Below, in pieces: positions 17,164 to 25,055 of a stretch of 35,549 nt of DNA (positions are counted from its first letter, which is position 1; each line of letters starts with the position of its first letter). Both the position numbers and the translations under genes were made by a program. The notes under the pieces were generated by a model. That model ran no database searches, had not been told where the DNA came from, and worked only from the letters and a program-made list of their open reading frames with translations. The stretch comes from Clostridia bacterium (lineage in GTDB: Bacteria; Bacillota; Clostridia; Peptostreptococcales; Anaerovoracaceae): assembly GCA_024402995.1 (NCBI GenBank), contig JAKSSR010000009.1:1-35549 (forward strand), given 5' to 3'.

Positions 17164-17973
17164 TTACTTTACAAAAAGGACCATGAAGTAGTAAACGAGA
17201 GGCGCGGCAAACATTACGCTGTCAAAGCGATCCATAATTCCGCCGTGACCGGGGATGAGCTTGCTGTAGTCCTTAACGCCCAGCTTTCTTTTGAAAACGG
17301 AAGCGGCCAGGTCGCCCATCTGAGCGGCAACTGAACCGAGAAGACCGATAAAGAGGCATGCAACTGCGTTGCCTTTGCCGAAAACAAGTCCGAAAATGAA
17401 ACAGAGAACAGCGCTTGCGAGGATCCCTGCAATAGAACCTTCAACGGTTTTCTTGGGAGAGATGTCCGGGCAGAGCTTGTTCTTTCCGAAATATGTTCCG
17501 GCAAAATATGCAGCGGTATCGGTACCGAAGGCTGCAAGGAAAATGAGCCAGGTAAAGTGGCCGAAGCCCTCAACTCTGCTGACCATAACTATATGGCTGA
17601 GTGCAAAAGCAGGATAAAGGGCACCGAGAGAAGTGATTATACCGGCAGTCATATCATGATCCTTGCCGAGAATGGTCCTTGCAAATCCGACAAACAGTGT
17701 AAAACCTATCCAGATCATCATCAGGTCCTGGGACGCGGGAGTGTCCTTTCCTATGAACTTGTCCATGATAATGACAGCATAAAGCAGTACAATGCAGGCA
17801 ATTCCGCTGATCTTATTGATCTTCAGACCGGCTTTTTCGAAAACGCTGTAAAACTCCCATGCAGCGGCAATGCTTACAGCTGCAACTGCAATGAGAAGCG
17901 GCCAGCTGCCGACGATAAGGAGAATGAGCAGCGGCAGCATGATCAATGCTGATTTCACTCTTGTGGTTAACAT
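17164..17973 (-). CDS. cdsA: Phosphatidate cytidylyltransferase
   Basis: Integral membrane enzyme that makes CDP-diacylglycerol from phosphatidate and CTP, the branch point of phospholipid synthesis. 269 residues with about eight hydrophobic segments. The C-terminal signature reads KLGVKDYSKLIPGHGGIMDR followed by FDSV. The DTAAYFAGTYFGKNKL segment is also typical. The start overlaps uppS by 7 bases, and GGAGGTG in the uppS tail serves as its ribosome binding site. Confidence 0.96.
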   Translation of the reverse strand: MLTTRVKSALIMLPLLILLIVGSWPLLIAVAAVSIAAAWEFYSVFEKAGLKINKISGIACIVLLYAVIIMDKFIGKDTPASQDLMMIWIGFTLFVGFARTILGKDHDMTAGIITSLGALYPAFALSHIVMVSRVEGFGHFTWLIFLAAFGTDTAAYFAGTYFGKNKLCPDISPKKTVEGSIAGILASAVLCFIFGLVFGKGNAVACLFIGLLGSVAAQMGDLAASVFKRKLGVKDYSKLIPGHGGIMDRFDSVMFAAPLVYYFMVLFVK

Positions 17974-18683
17974 TTGACACCTCCGAATCTTCTGTCCCTT
18001 CCCTGGAATTCTTCAATGGCCTTTTCGTACTCCTGCGGAGTAAAGTCAGGCCAGTAGAGCCTGGTCACGACCAGTTCGCTGTATGCGCTCTGCCAGGTAA
18101 GGAAATTTGACAACCTGTATTCGCCTCCGGTGCGAATGATCAGGTCCGGGTCCGGCATACCGCCGGTATAAAGGGTTTCGGAAAACATATCTTCTGTTAT
18201 GCCAGCAGGATCAAGTTCACCCTTTGCGGCTTTCTCTGCAAGTGCCTTTGCGCTGCGGACTATTTCGGCTCTTCCGCCGTAGTTCAGTGCAATATTAAAC
18301 ACCAGTCCTGTGTTGTTTTCCGTAGTATTCAGTGCTTTTTTTATGGAGTTTCTGGCGTCTTCGGGGACCGCGCTCCAGTCACCTATGATGTTGACACGTA
18401 CGTTATTGCGGTTGAGCTCGTCAAGTTCACTGGCAACGTAAAGCACCAGAAGCTTGAATATTCCGCTGACTTCCTCCAGAGAACGCTTCCAGTTCTCCGT
18501 TGAAAAGGCATATACAGTCAGGTACTTGACCCCGAGAATATCGGAATGCTTGACGATTTCTCTCAGCGCTTCCATTCCGGCCCTGTGTCCCTGAACACGT
18601 ACCATACCCCTTTCCTTTGCCCATCTGCCGTTGCCGTCCATTATTATTGCAACGTGGGCGGGTATCCTGCTTTTATCAAGCAT
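17967..18683 (-). CDS. uppS: Undecaprenyl diphosphate synthase
   Basis: Cis-prenyltransferase that builds the C55 carrier lipid for peptidoglycan from FPP and IPP. 238 residues. The catalytic Asp is in AIIMDGNGRWA. GHRAGMEALRE, YLTVYAFSTENWKR and the C-terminal DLIIRTGGEYRLSNFLTWQS are all family signatures. It starts one base after the frr stop. It uses the product of the isoprenoid pathway encoded by dxr and ispG downstream. Confidence 0.97.
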   Translation of the reverse strand: MLDKSRIPAHVAIIMDGNGRWAKERGMVRVQGHRAGMEALREIVKHSDILGVKYLTVYAFSTENWKRSLEEVSGIFKLLVLYVASELDELNRNNVRVNIIGDWSAVPEDARNSIKKALNTTENNTGLVFNIALNYGGRAEIVRSAKALAEKAAKGELDPAGITEDMFSETLYTGGMPDPDLIIRTGGEYRLSNFLTWQSAYSELVVTRLYWPDFTPQEYEKAIEEFQGRDRRFGGVKC

Positions 18684-18684
18684 A

Positions 18685-19233
18685 TTAGATCTCCATCAGT
18701 TCCTTTTCTTTTGCGGAGATCATGGTATCAATATCCTTGATGCCCTTGTCGGTCATCTTCTGGATCTCGTCAAGGGAGCTCTTGAGATCGTCTTCAGTGA
18801 TCTGTGAAGCCTTTTCTTCCTTCTTCAGCTGGTCGTTGGCGTCGCGGCGGACATTTCTGACTGCGACCTTGGCGTCTTCGCCCATCTTCTTGATGACCTT
18901 GGTCAGTTCTTTTCTGCGTTCCTCGGTAACTACGGGAATGACGAGACGGATGTTCTTGCCGTCGTTGCTGGGGTTGATGCCAAGGCTGGAAGCCAGAATC
19001 GACTTTTCGATGAGCTTGACGGTGGAAGGATCAAAGGGAGTGATCATAAGGGTTCTTGCATCGGGAACACTGATGTTTGCAATGTTCTTAATGGGGCATG
19101 CAGTCCCGTAATAATCAACGGTAATCTGGTCCAGGAGAGCTGCGTTGGCTCTGCCTGCTCTTACGCTGTTAAGTTCTTCCTTCAGGACGCTGAGGGTCTT
19201 AGTGATTTTTTCTTCGTAAAATGCTTTTTCCAT
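18685..19233 (-). CDS. frr: Ribosome recycling factor
   Basis: Splits post-termination ribosomes together with EF-G. 182 residues, close to the usual 185. It shows LNSVRAGRANAALLDQITVDYYGT near the N-terminus, GKNIRLVIPVVTEERRKEL and the C-terminal coiled coil. AGGAGG lies 6 bases before the ATG and overlaps the pyrH stop region, so the two genes are tightly coupled. Confidence 0.97.
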   Translation of the reverse strand: MEKAFYEEKITKTLSVLKEELNSVRAGRANAALLDQITVDYYGTACPIKNIANISVPDARTLMITPFDPSTVKLIEKSILASSLGINPSNDGKNIRLVIPVVTEERRKELTKVIKKMGEDAKVAVRNVRRDANDQLKKEEKASQITEDDLKSSLDEIQKMTDKGIKDIDTMISAKEKELMEI

Positions 19234-19242
19234 GGTGTCCTC

Positions 19243-19947
19243 CTATTTGACGATAGTTCCGATTTCTTCTCCCATGCAGGCTCTGTAAATGCCGTTGGGT
19301 TCTGCCACGCCGAAAACGTGGATCATGATGTTGTTGTCTCTGCACATTGCTGCGGCAGTTGAATCCATCACCTGAAGGTTCTGTTCAAGAACCTGGGTAT
19401 GGGTAAGGGTCTTGTATTTCTTGGCGTTGGGATTCTTCTCCGGGTCGCTGTCATAGACTGCATCGACCTTCTTTGCAAGGAGAATAACGTCTGCGCCAAT
19501 TTCAGCAGCTCTGAGAGCTGTTGTTGTATCGGTGCTGAAGAAAGGACTTCCGGTACCTGCGCCGAAGATAACGACTGTGCCCTCTTCCAGAAGCTTGAGC
19601 GCTTTCTTATTGTTATAGGGTTCTGCGATCTGAGTCATTTCAATGGCTGTCTGAATACAGACAGGAATGCCGGCTGCCTCAAAAGCGGAACGCAGAGCAA
19701 GAGCGTTCATGCAGGTCGCCAACATGCCGATATAGTCTGCTGTGGGACGGTCCATGTTCTGGCTGGTTCTGCCTCTCCAGAAATTGCCGCCGCCTACGAC
19801 CATGGCGACCTGTACGCCCATGTCTACCAGCTGCTTAACGTCTGCGGCCACCTTATCAAGCATGGCCTGCTCAATACCCTTGCGGCTTTCACCTGCAAGG
19901 GCTTCACCGCTTACTTTAAGAATAACGCGTTTATACTTAGGTTCCAT
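19243..19947 (-). CDS. pyrH: UMP kinase
   Basis: Hexameric kinase converting UMP to UDP, unrelated to eukaryotic UMP/CMP kinases. 234 residues from ATG 19947, where AGGAGG sits 6 bases upstream; a frame extension further up crosses the promoter. Hallmarks are [38 protein letters not shown] and DAVYDSDP. It is the first gene of the seven-gene run to ispG. The rpsB-tsf pair often found upstream of pyrH is not here. Confidence 0.97.
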   Translation of the reverse strand: MEPKYKRVILKVSGEALAGESRKGIEQAMLDKVAADVKQLVDMGVQVAMVVGGGNFWRGRTSQNMDRPTADYIGMLATCMNALALRSAFEAAGIPVCIQTAIEMTQIAEPYNNKKALKLLEEGTVVIFGAGTGSPFFSTDTTTALRAAEIGADVILLAKKVDAVYDSDPEKNPNAKKYKTLTHTQVLEQNLQVMDSTAAAMCRDNNIMIHVFGVAEPNGIYRACMGEEIGTIVK

Positions 19948-19981
19948 AAGATCCTCCTGATTCTCATAAATATACAAAGTT

Positions 19982-20010
19982 AGTATAGCATACAAGTTCT
20001 TGTATTTCCA
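19982..20010 (-). promoter_or_regulatory. Promoter of the pyrH-frr-uppS run
   Basis: On the minus strand TATACT (19982-19987) is a good -10. TGGAAA (20005-20010) at 17 bases is a partial -35; TTGTGG at 20 bases is the alternative. The start of pyrH follows about 35 bases later. Confidence 0.55.
19990..20005. promoter_or_regulatory. 16-bp palindrome filling the pyrH promoter spacer (candidate operator)
   Basis: ATACAAG-TT-CTTGTAT on the plus strand is a perfect 7+7 dyad. It lies exactly between the -10 and -35 boxes proposed for pyrH. A dimeric repressor bound here would block polymerase. No regulator is assigned. Confidence 0.45.
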
Positions 20011-20068
20011 CAATAATTTATACACTATCAATAACGGTTTATATTATCCTGTCGTGACATCATATTTA

Positions 20069-20096
20069 TTGACAAAATATGATTCAGTGATATAAT
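20069..20096 (+). promoter_or_regulatory. Promoter of the TPP riboswitch-thiT transcript
   Basis: Perfect consensus boxes TTGACA (20069-20074) and TATAAT (20091-20096) are separated by 16 bases, immediately upstream of the riboswitch aptamer. Confidence 0.88.
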
Positions 20097-20099
20097 ACT

Positions 20100-20182
20100 C
20101 ACCGTAACAGGGGTGCCGCCAAGCGGCTGAGATTATACTCTTTGACCTGATCCGGACAATGCCGGCGTAGGGAGAATATGAA
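20100..20182 (+). ncRNA. TPP (THI-element) riboswitch aptamer
   Basis: The conserved segments GGGGTGCC, GGCTGAGATTATACT, GACCTGATC, CGGACAATGCCGGCGTAGGGA occur in the right order and spacing for a thiamine diphosphate aptamer. CTGAGA and CCTGAT are the ligand-contacting cores. The outer edges are approximate. It is followed within 15 bases by a terminator hairpin and then by thiT, so it acts as a transcriptional off-switch when TPP is plentiful. Confidence 0.96.
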
Positions 20183-20194
20183 TCGACAGTGCAT

Positions 20195-20217
20195 GCCCGT
20201 TATTTACGGGCTTTTTT
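20195..20217 (+). terminator. Riboswitch-controlled intrinsic terminator
   Basis: GCCCGT (20195-20200), loop TATTT and ACGGGC (20206-20211) are followed by six T residues. It lies between the aptamer and thiT and would be the expression platform. Confidence 0.9.
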
Positions 20218-20260
20218 ATTTGCACAACACCCAATCAACTGAATATATGAGGTATAAAAC

Positions 20261-20830
20261 ATGAGAAACAGCAAAGTCAGAATACTGTGCGAATGCGCAG
20301 TACTGGTAGCAATGGGAACTGCCCTTGCCCAGGTCAAACTGTTCAGGATGCCCAGCGGCGGATCAGTAACTCTCTGCTCCATGCTCCCCTTCCTGATGAT
20401 CGCTTACAGACACGGAACCAAATGGGGCGTACTTGCGGGAGCCGCTAATGTGCTTCTGCAGATCGCTCTCGGCGGGATCTACACCCCGCCTGCAGGAACC
20501 TTCATTGCACTGGTCGGCGAAGTAATACTTGACTACGTCATCGCCTATCTGTGCCTGGGCTTCTCCGAATTCTTCGCTAAGCCCTTCGGAAAGGATAAAC
20601 GCCTTGCAGGAGTAATGGTAAGCAGCTTCATCTGCTGCCTGATCCGCTTCCTCTCCGCCTTCCTTTCCGGCTTCCTCATCTGGGGTTCCATCACTGAAGA
20701 CGGTTTCTCCGCAGTTATCTACTCACTCACTTACAACGGAAGCTACATGCTCCCGGAAACAGCACTCACCCTGCTGGTAACCTTCTTCCTCTGCAAAGCA
20801 GCACCCAAGCTCTACGCAAGACAGAAGTAA
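20261..20830 (+). CDS. thiT: Thiamine transporter S-component ThiT (ECF-type)
   Basis: Membrane substrate-binding subunit that captures thiamine for an energy-coupling-factor transporter. 189 residues with about six hydrophobic segments. The motif MPSGGSVTLCSMLPFLM matches the ThiT thiamine-binding region, and the GAANVLLQIALGG loop is also typical. The ATG at 20261 has GAGG 8 bases upstream. The TPP riboswitch and terminator just upstream confirm the thiamine link. The shared EcfA/EcfA'/EcfT module is not in this window, as is usual for this group. It is the only plus-strand protein gene here. Confidence 0.95.
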   Translation: MRNSKVRILCECAVLVAMGTALAQVKLFRMPSGGSVTLCSMLPFLMIAYRHGTKWGVLAGAANVLLQIALGGIYTPPAGTFIALVGEVILDYVIAYLCLGFSEFFAKPFGKDKRLAGVMVSSFICCLIRFLSAFLSGFLIWGSITEDGFSAVIYSLTYNGSYMLPETALTLLVTFFLCKAAPKLYARQK

Positions 20831-20840
20831 ATCGCAAAAG

Positions 20841-20872
20841 AAAAACCCGGGTCCGAAGACCCGGGTTTTTTA
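20841..20872. terminator. Bidirectional terminator between thiT and the convergent symporter gene
   Basis: A near-perfect stem AAAAACCCGGGTC, loop CGAA, GACCCGGGTTTTT is flanked by A-runs on one side and T-runs on the other, so it can stop both the thiT and the opposing agcS transcript. Confidence 0.92.
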
Positions 20873-20890
20873 TTGTCAGTAATTCCTGAA

Positions 20891-22294
20891 CTACTTTTCG
20901 TTCTTGATGCCTGCGAAGTATTCCTTTGCCAGCTTGATGACAACGGGAGACAGTGCAAGCAGTGCTACGAGGTTGGGGATTGCCATGAGACCGTTGAGGG
21001 TGTCTGCAATGTCCCATACCAGGTTCAGCTCGGTAACAGCGCCGAGAACGACTACGAGGCAGAACAGGATTTCGTAGGGCTTGATGGCCTTGGGTCCGAG
21101 GACGTATTCGCAGCAGCGAACGCCGTAGAGAGCCCAGCCGAGAATGGTGGAAGTTGCGAAGCAGATGAGACCGACAGCAAGGATGATGGAGCCAGCCTTT
21201 TCGCCGAAGACGGTGCCGAAGCCCTTGATAGCGGTGGAAGCACCGGCCATGGTGGAATCACCGGCATACTGATAGCCCATGCCGGAGGTCAGAACTACGA
21301 AGGAGGTCAGGGAGCATACAACGATGGTGTCCATGAAGACTTCGAAGATACCGTAGAGACCCTGCTTTACGGGGTTGGTTTCAGAGGAAGCAGCGTGTGC
21401 GATAGGAGCAGAGCCGAGACCTGCTTCATTGGAGAAGACACCGCGGCCAACACCCTTGGTGATGGCGGTCTTCATTGCAACGCCAGCCCAGCCGCCTGCG
21501 ACTGCTGCGGGGTTGAATGCACCCTTGAAGATGTCGCCGATGACGCCGGGGAGTGCCTTGATTCTGACGATAACAACGATCAGAGCGCAGATAATGTAAA
21601 CTGCAGCCATGAAGGGAACGAGCTTTTCGGTAACGGAACCGATTCTCTTGACGCCGCCGATGAGGGTGAATGCAGCGAAGACTGCAACAACGATACCGGT
21701 GATAAGAGCAATGGTGAATTCCTTGCCGTTTGCGCCGAATGCGGAAGCTACGGAGTTGACGGAAGTAGCGATGGAGTTGATCTGGGTCATATTGCCGATA
21801 CCGAATGCTGCGAGAGCACCGAATACAGCGAAGACACCGCCCATCCAGGCCCACTTCTTGCCGAGGCCGTTCTTGATGTAGTACATAGGTCCGCCGACCC
21901 AGTCGCCCTGTTCGTTTCTTTCACGATACTTGATGGCGAGGGTAACTTCTGCGAACTTGGTGCACATTCCGAACAGTGCGGAAACCCACATCCAGAAAAC
22001 AGCACCGGGGCCGCCGATGATGATAGCGCCGGTTACGCCGGCGATATTACCGGTACCGACGGTGGAAGCGAGTGCGGTAGATACAGCCTGGAACGGAGTG
22101 ATTTCACCTTCGCCAGCTTCGGTCTTCTGGAAGATCTTACCAAGAGTGTTCTTCAGAGCGTGACCAAGATGGCAGAACTGAGGGAAACCGATGCGGATAC
22201 TGAAGTATACGCCGGTACCGACCAGGAGGCAGAGCATGATGGGGCCCCATACGAAGCCGTTAATCGCACTATTAATTTTTACGATTGCGTCCAT
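20891..22294 (-). CDS. Sodium:alanine/glycine symporter (AGCS family)
   Basis: Secondary transporter importing small neutral amino acids, typically alanine or glycine, with sodium. 467 residues with about 10-11 membrane segments. Family features are the N-terminal INGFVWGPIMLCLLVGTGVY, then TVGTGNIAGVTGAIIIGGPG, FGMCTKFAEVTLAIKYRE and GRGVFSNEAGLGSAPIAHA. The ATG at 22294 has GAGGAG 6 bases upstream. It stands alone between two terminators, with its own promoter. Substrate choice between alanine, glycine and glutamine cannot be read from the sequence. Confidence 0.93.
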   Translation of the reverse strand: MDAIVKINSAINGFVWGPIMLCLLVGTGVYFSIRIGFPQFCHLGHALKNTLGKIFQKTEAGEGEITPFQAVSTALASTVGTGNIAGVTGAIIIGGPGAVFWMWVSALFGMCTKFAEVTLAIKYRERNEQGDWVGGPMYYIKNGLGKKWAWMGGVFAVFGALAAFGIGNMTQINSIATSVNSVASAFGANGKEFTIALITGIVVAVFAAFTLIGGVKRIGSVTEKLVPFMAAVYIICALIVVIVRIKALPGVIGDIFKGAFNPAAVAGGWAGVAMKTAITKGVGRGVFSNEAGLGSAPIAHAASSETNPVKQGLYGIFEVFMDTIVVCSLTSFVVLTSGMGYQYAGDSTMAGASTAIKGFGTVFGEKAGSIILAVGLICFATSTILGWALYGVRCCEYVLGPKAIKPYEILFCLVVVLGAVTELNLVWDIADTLNGLMAIPNLVALLALSPVVIKLAKEYFAGIKNEK

Positions 22295-22365
22295 ATTATT
22301 CTCCTCTCTTAAAGAAATAATGGAAATGAAATAATTACGTGCAGGGATATAATCCTTGCGTTAAG

Positions 22366-22394
22366 ATTTTATCAAGATTTTGTGTTTATTGCAA
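22366..22394 (-). promoter_or_regulatory. Probable promoter of the AGCS symporter
   Basis: On the minus strand TTGCAA (22389-22394), a 17-base spacer and TAAAAT (22366-22371). An alternative pair, TTGATA (22370-22375) with TTATAT (22347-22352), also fits, so the exact start is uncertain. Confidence 0.45.
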
Positions 22395-22398
22395 TAGG

Positions 22399-22419
22399 AA
22401 TTGTAAAGAAAATACAATT
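22399..22419. repeat. Inverted repeat just upstream of the symporter promoter
   Basis: AATTGTA (22399-22405) and TACAATT (22413-22419) are perfect 7-base arms around 7 bases. It abuts the -35 box, where an activator could sit. A/T-rich repeats arise easily by chance. Confidence 0.3.
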
Positions 22420-22420
22420 A

Positions 22421-22448
22421 TAAAAATACCGCGCTGAATGCGCGGTAT
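22421..22448 (-). terminator. Intrinsic terminator of the feoAB-GTPase unit
   Basis: On the minus strand ATACCGCGC, loop ATTCA, GCGCGGTAT forms a 9-pair stem followed by TTTTTA. It begins 5 bases after the stop of the TetM-like gene. Confidence 0.9.
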
Positions 22449-22453
22449 ATAGA

Positions 22454-25042
22454 TCATTTAGTATAGTTTCTTATTTCTTCCTCAATATCTTCCACATATC
22501 CGAGGAATTCACGGGCCGGGATTCTCATGCCGCCGTGTCCGAGAATGCTTATCTGCTCAAGTTGATCAGAGGTAGCGACCATGACTTTACTCCCCTTTGG
22601 AAGTTGAGCTACACTTCGCTCAATAAAACGGTCGGCAGTTTCTCCTTCTTTTGTATATACTACCTTCAGATCTCCGTATTTTTCTGCCTTTTCAAGAGCT
22701 CCGATAACTTTATATGCGTCAAATACCAGTGTCACGTCATACTCAGTATATGCCTGATAATTGGCTATGCGGTCAATAAGGCGCATGCGGGCAAAGCGCA
22801 GCCCTTCTCCCGCCAGACGCTTCAGTTCGTCCCAGGAAAAGATCATATTGTATCCGTCAATGAAAAGATAAGTCGGACCTGAGGATGATTCATCTTTTAC
22901 GAGAGCCCTTTTTTTTGCGTGAGCGGAAACGGAAATACCCTGCTTGCTCCGTCCTGCCATGGGATCTGACATAGGACGTATCTGGGATTCACGAATTTTC
23001 CCGTAGGTCTTTTCGAATATTCGCATGAGTTCTTCATCACTGGCTTCTGAAGAAGACGAGCGGGAAACCGCAGAAGAAATATTGGTCTCGCTGACTGAAG
23101 ATACCGATCTTGCGATCTTCAGCGCAGGCAGATGCATATAGTCAAAGACCTTATCCCAGCTGACAAGTTCGCCGGAGCCATGACTGCAGAATACAGAATT
23201 GGGAGAATTCTCAAGGTCCGCAAGAGGATCATAAGCAAACTGCCTGACCAGTTCTTCCTGATTGCTGCAAGGTCTGTAGCCGGCATAACTCAAGGAAAGA
23301 CGGGCTTTTCCATGGGTGAAGCTTATGAGTTTCTCCTGATAGCTGCGCATGGCGGCGACGGGTATCAGACCTGTGAGAGCCGCTGCATCGCTGCCTATTT
23401 CGGGGGGATCAAGACGTGCTCCAAGATTCTGCAGATCCGTCATAGCACGGCCTGAAAGATCAGTTGGGATATCCAGCTGAATGCTGTACCAGGGTTCCAG
23501 AAGAACAGACTTGGCCTGCATAAGCCCCTGACGAACGGCCCTGTAAGTAGCCTGACGGAAGTCTCCGCCCTCAGTGTGCTTCAAGTGATTGCGTCCGTTG
23601 ACAAGAGTGATCCTTATATCGGTCAAAGGCGAACCGGTCAGCACGCCGAGATGAGTCTTTTCCGCAATATGAGTAAGTATGAGACGCTGCCAGTTCAGGT
23701 CAAGTTCGTCGGTACTCAAGGTACTGCCTATGGTAACACCGCTGCCTCTCTCACCGGGCTCCATAAGAAGATGGACTTCAGCATAGTGCCGCAGCGGTTC
23801 GTAGTGTCCTACGCCTTCGACAGTGTTGGCAATGGTCTCCATATATATGATTGTGCCCTGATCAAAGCCGCATTCTAGACCATAGCGGTCTTTAAGTATC
23901 TGACGGAGAATTTCAAGCTGGATCTCTCCCATAATGCGAACGTTAATCTTGCGGTGACGTTCGTCATAGTCCACGTGAAGAGAACTTTCCTCTTCCTCAA
24001 GCTTGCGGAATATGGCAAGAGCTTTGGTTATATCGGCACCTTCGGGAAGTATGACGGAATAACTGAGAACAGGCTCACTGACCAAAGCCTCCTGCTTTGC
24101 TTCAAAGCCCAGCCCCTGGCCCGCATAGGTATCTGTAAGGCCGCATATCTGGCAGATCTCGCCCTTTCTGACCTCTGACACATTCTTGTACTTTGCGCCG
24201 GAATAAATGCGCAGATCGTTGATTTTCTGGTCATTTCCGCCTATGGACAGACTGTCTTTCAGACGCATGCAACCTCCCGTAACGCGAAGATGAGTAAGAC
24301 GTCTGCCCTTTTCATCCTGCGAGATCTTAAAGACTCTGGCGCCGAATTCTTCAGGGAAAGTCTTCTCAACTGCGTATCTGGCAAGAGCTCTCAGCAGTTC
24401 CTCAACGCCCTTAAGCTTGAGGGCTGAACCGCTGTAAACAGGGAAGACCGAGCCTCTTGCAACAGCCTCTGCCAAATGCTCTCTGGAAATCTTGCCGCTC
24501 TTAATGTATTCATCGAGCAGACTGCTGTCCTGAAGGGCAACTCCCTCAAAAAACTCCTCATCCTGAACTTCAAAATCAAGACATCCGTCGGAAAGCTGAG
24601 CGCTTAGCTGCTGAAGAACGGCCCTTTTATCAGCACCGACCTGGTCCATCTTATTTATGAAGATAAACGTTGGGATGTTATAACGTCTTAGCAGGTTCCA
24701 GAGAGTTTTTGTGTGGCTCTGGACTCCGTCGGCAGCGCTTACAACAAGGACAGCGTAGTCCAGAACGCTGAAGGTGCGCTCTGTTTCCGCCGAAAAGTCA
24801 GCATGTCCCGGAGTGTCTACCAGGGTGAACTGGATTCCCGGGAGGCTTATAATGGCCTGTTTCGCAAAAATGGTGATGCCCCTTTGCTTCTCAATGGAGT
24901 CCGTATCCAGGAAAGCGTCACCGTGGTCCACACGGCCCACTTTTTTTATTTCACCTGCGGCAAACAAAAGCGCCTCGGAAAGGGTTGTCTTTCCCGAGTC
25001 AACATGAGCAACTATTCCCAATGTGATCTTCTTGTCTGCCAT
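22454..25042 (-). CDS. TetM/EF-G-like translational GTPase fused to a C-terminal YacP/Rae1-type NYN nuclease domain
   Basis: 862 residues, against about 640 for TetM. GTPase motifs: AHVDSGKT (12-19), RGIT (54-57), DTPGH (76-80), NKMD (130-133). Domains II, III, IV and V follow to about residue 590 and align by eye with TetM. The domain-IV loop, YSPVSTPADF in TetM, is replaced by HLKHTEGGDF (486-495), so the proline-containing drug-evicting tip is absent. A bridging region (SPNSVFCSHGSG, 613-624, then a Ser-rich linker) leads to an NYN domain from 722. Its acidic residues match the family: Asp729 in DGYN, Asp775 in FDAYK, Asp804 and Glu808 in TADRFIER, and Asp826 in TSDQLEQ. B. subtilis Rae1 (YacP) cuts mRNA in the ribosomal A site. 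A factor that docks like EF-G and cuts mRNA is inferred. It lies 13 bases after feoAB, with no ribosome binding site visible before its ATG. Confidence 0.9.
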   Translation of the reverse strand: MADKKITLGIVAHVDSGKTTLSEALLFAAGEIKKVGRVDHGDAFLDTDSIEKQRGITIFAKQAIISLPGIQFTLVDTPGHADFSAETERTFSVLDYAVLVVSAADGVQSHTKTLWNLLRRYNIPTFIFINKMDQVGADKRAVLQQLSAQLSDGCLDFEVQDEEFFEGVALQDSSLLDEYIKSGKISREHLAEAVARGSVFPVYSGSALKLKGVEELLRALARYAVEKTFPEEFGARVFKISQDEKGRRLTHLRVTGGCMRLKDSLSIGGNDQKINDLRIYSGAKYKNVSEVRKGEICQICGLTDTYAGQGLGFEAKQEALVSEPVLSYSVILPEGADITKALAIFRKLEEEESSLHVDYDERHRKINVRIMGEIQLEILRQILKDRYGLECGFDQGTIIYMETIANTVEGVGHYEPLRHYAEVHLLMEPGERGSGVTIGSTLSTDELDLNWQRLILTHIAEKTHLGVLTGSPLTDIRITLVNGRNHLKHTEGGDFRQATYRAVRQGLMQAKSVLLEPWYSIQLDIPTDLSGRAMTDLQNLGARLDPPEIGSDAAALTGLIPVAAMRSYQEKLISFTHGKARLSLSYAGYRPCSNQEELVRQFAYDPLADLENSPNSVFCSHGSGELVSWDKVFDYMHLPALKIARSVSSVSETNISSAVSRSSSSEASDEELMRIFEKTYGKIRESQIRPMSDPMAGRSKQGISVSAHAKKRALVKDESSSGPTYLFIDGYNMIFSWDELKRLAGEGLRFARMRLIDRIANYQAYTEYDVTLVFDAYKVIGALEKAEKYGDLKVVYTKEGETADRFIERSVAQLPKGSKVMVATSDQLEQISILGHGGMRIPAREFLGYVEDIEEEIRNYTK

Positions 25043-25055
25043 GTTAGTTATTATA

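Noticed and set aside
20873..22312. 479-codon plus-strand frame opposite the AGCS symporter
   Set aside because: Antisense shadow of a clear membrane transporter; it starts inside the thiT terminator and has no sensible ribosome site.
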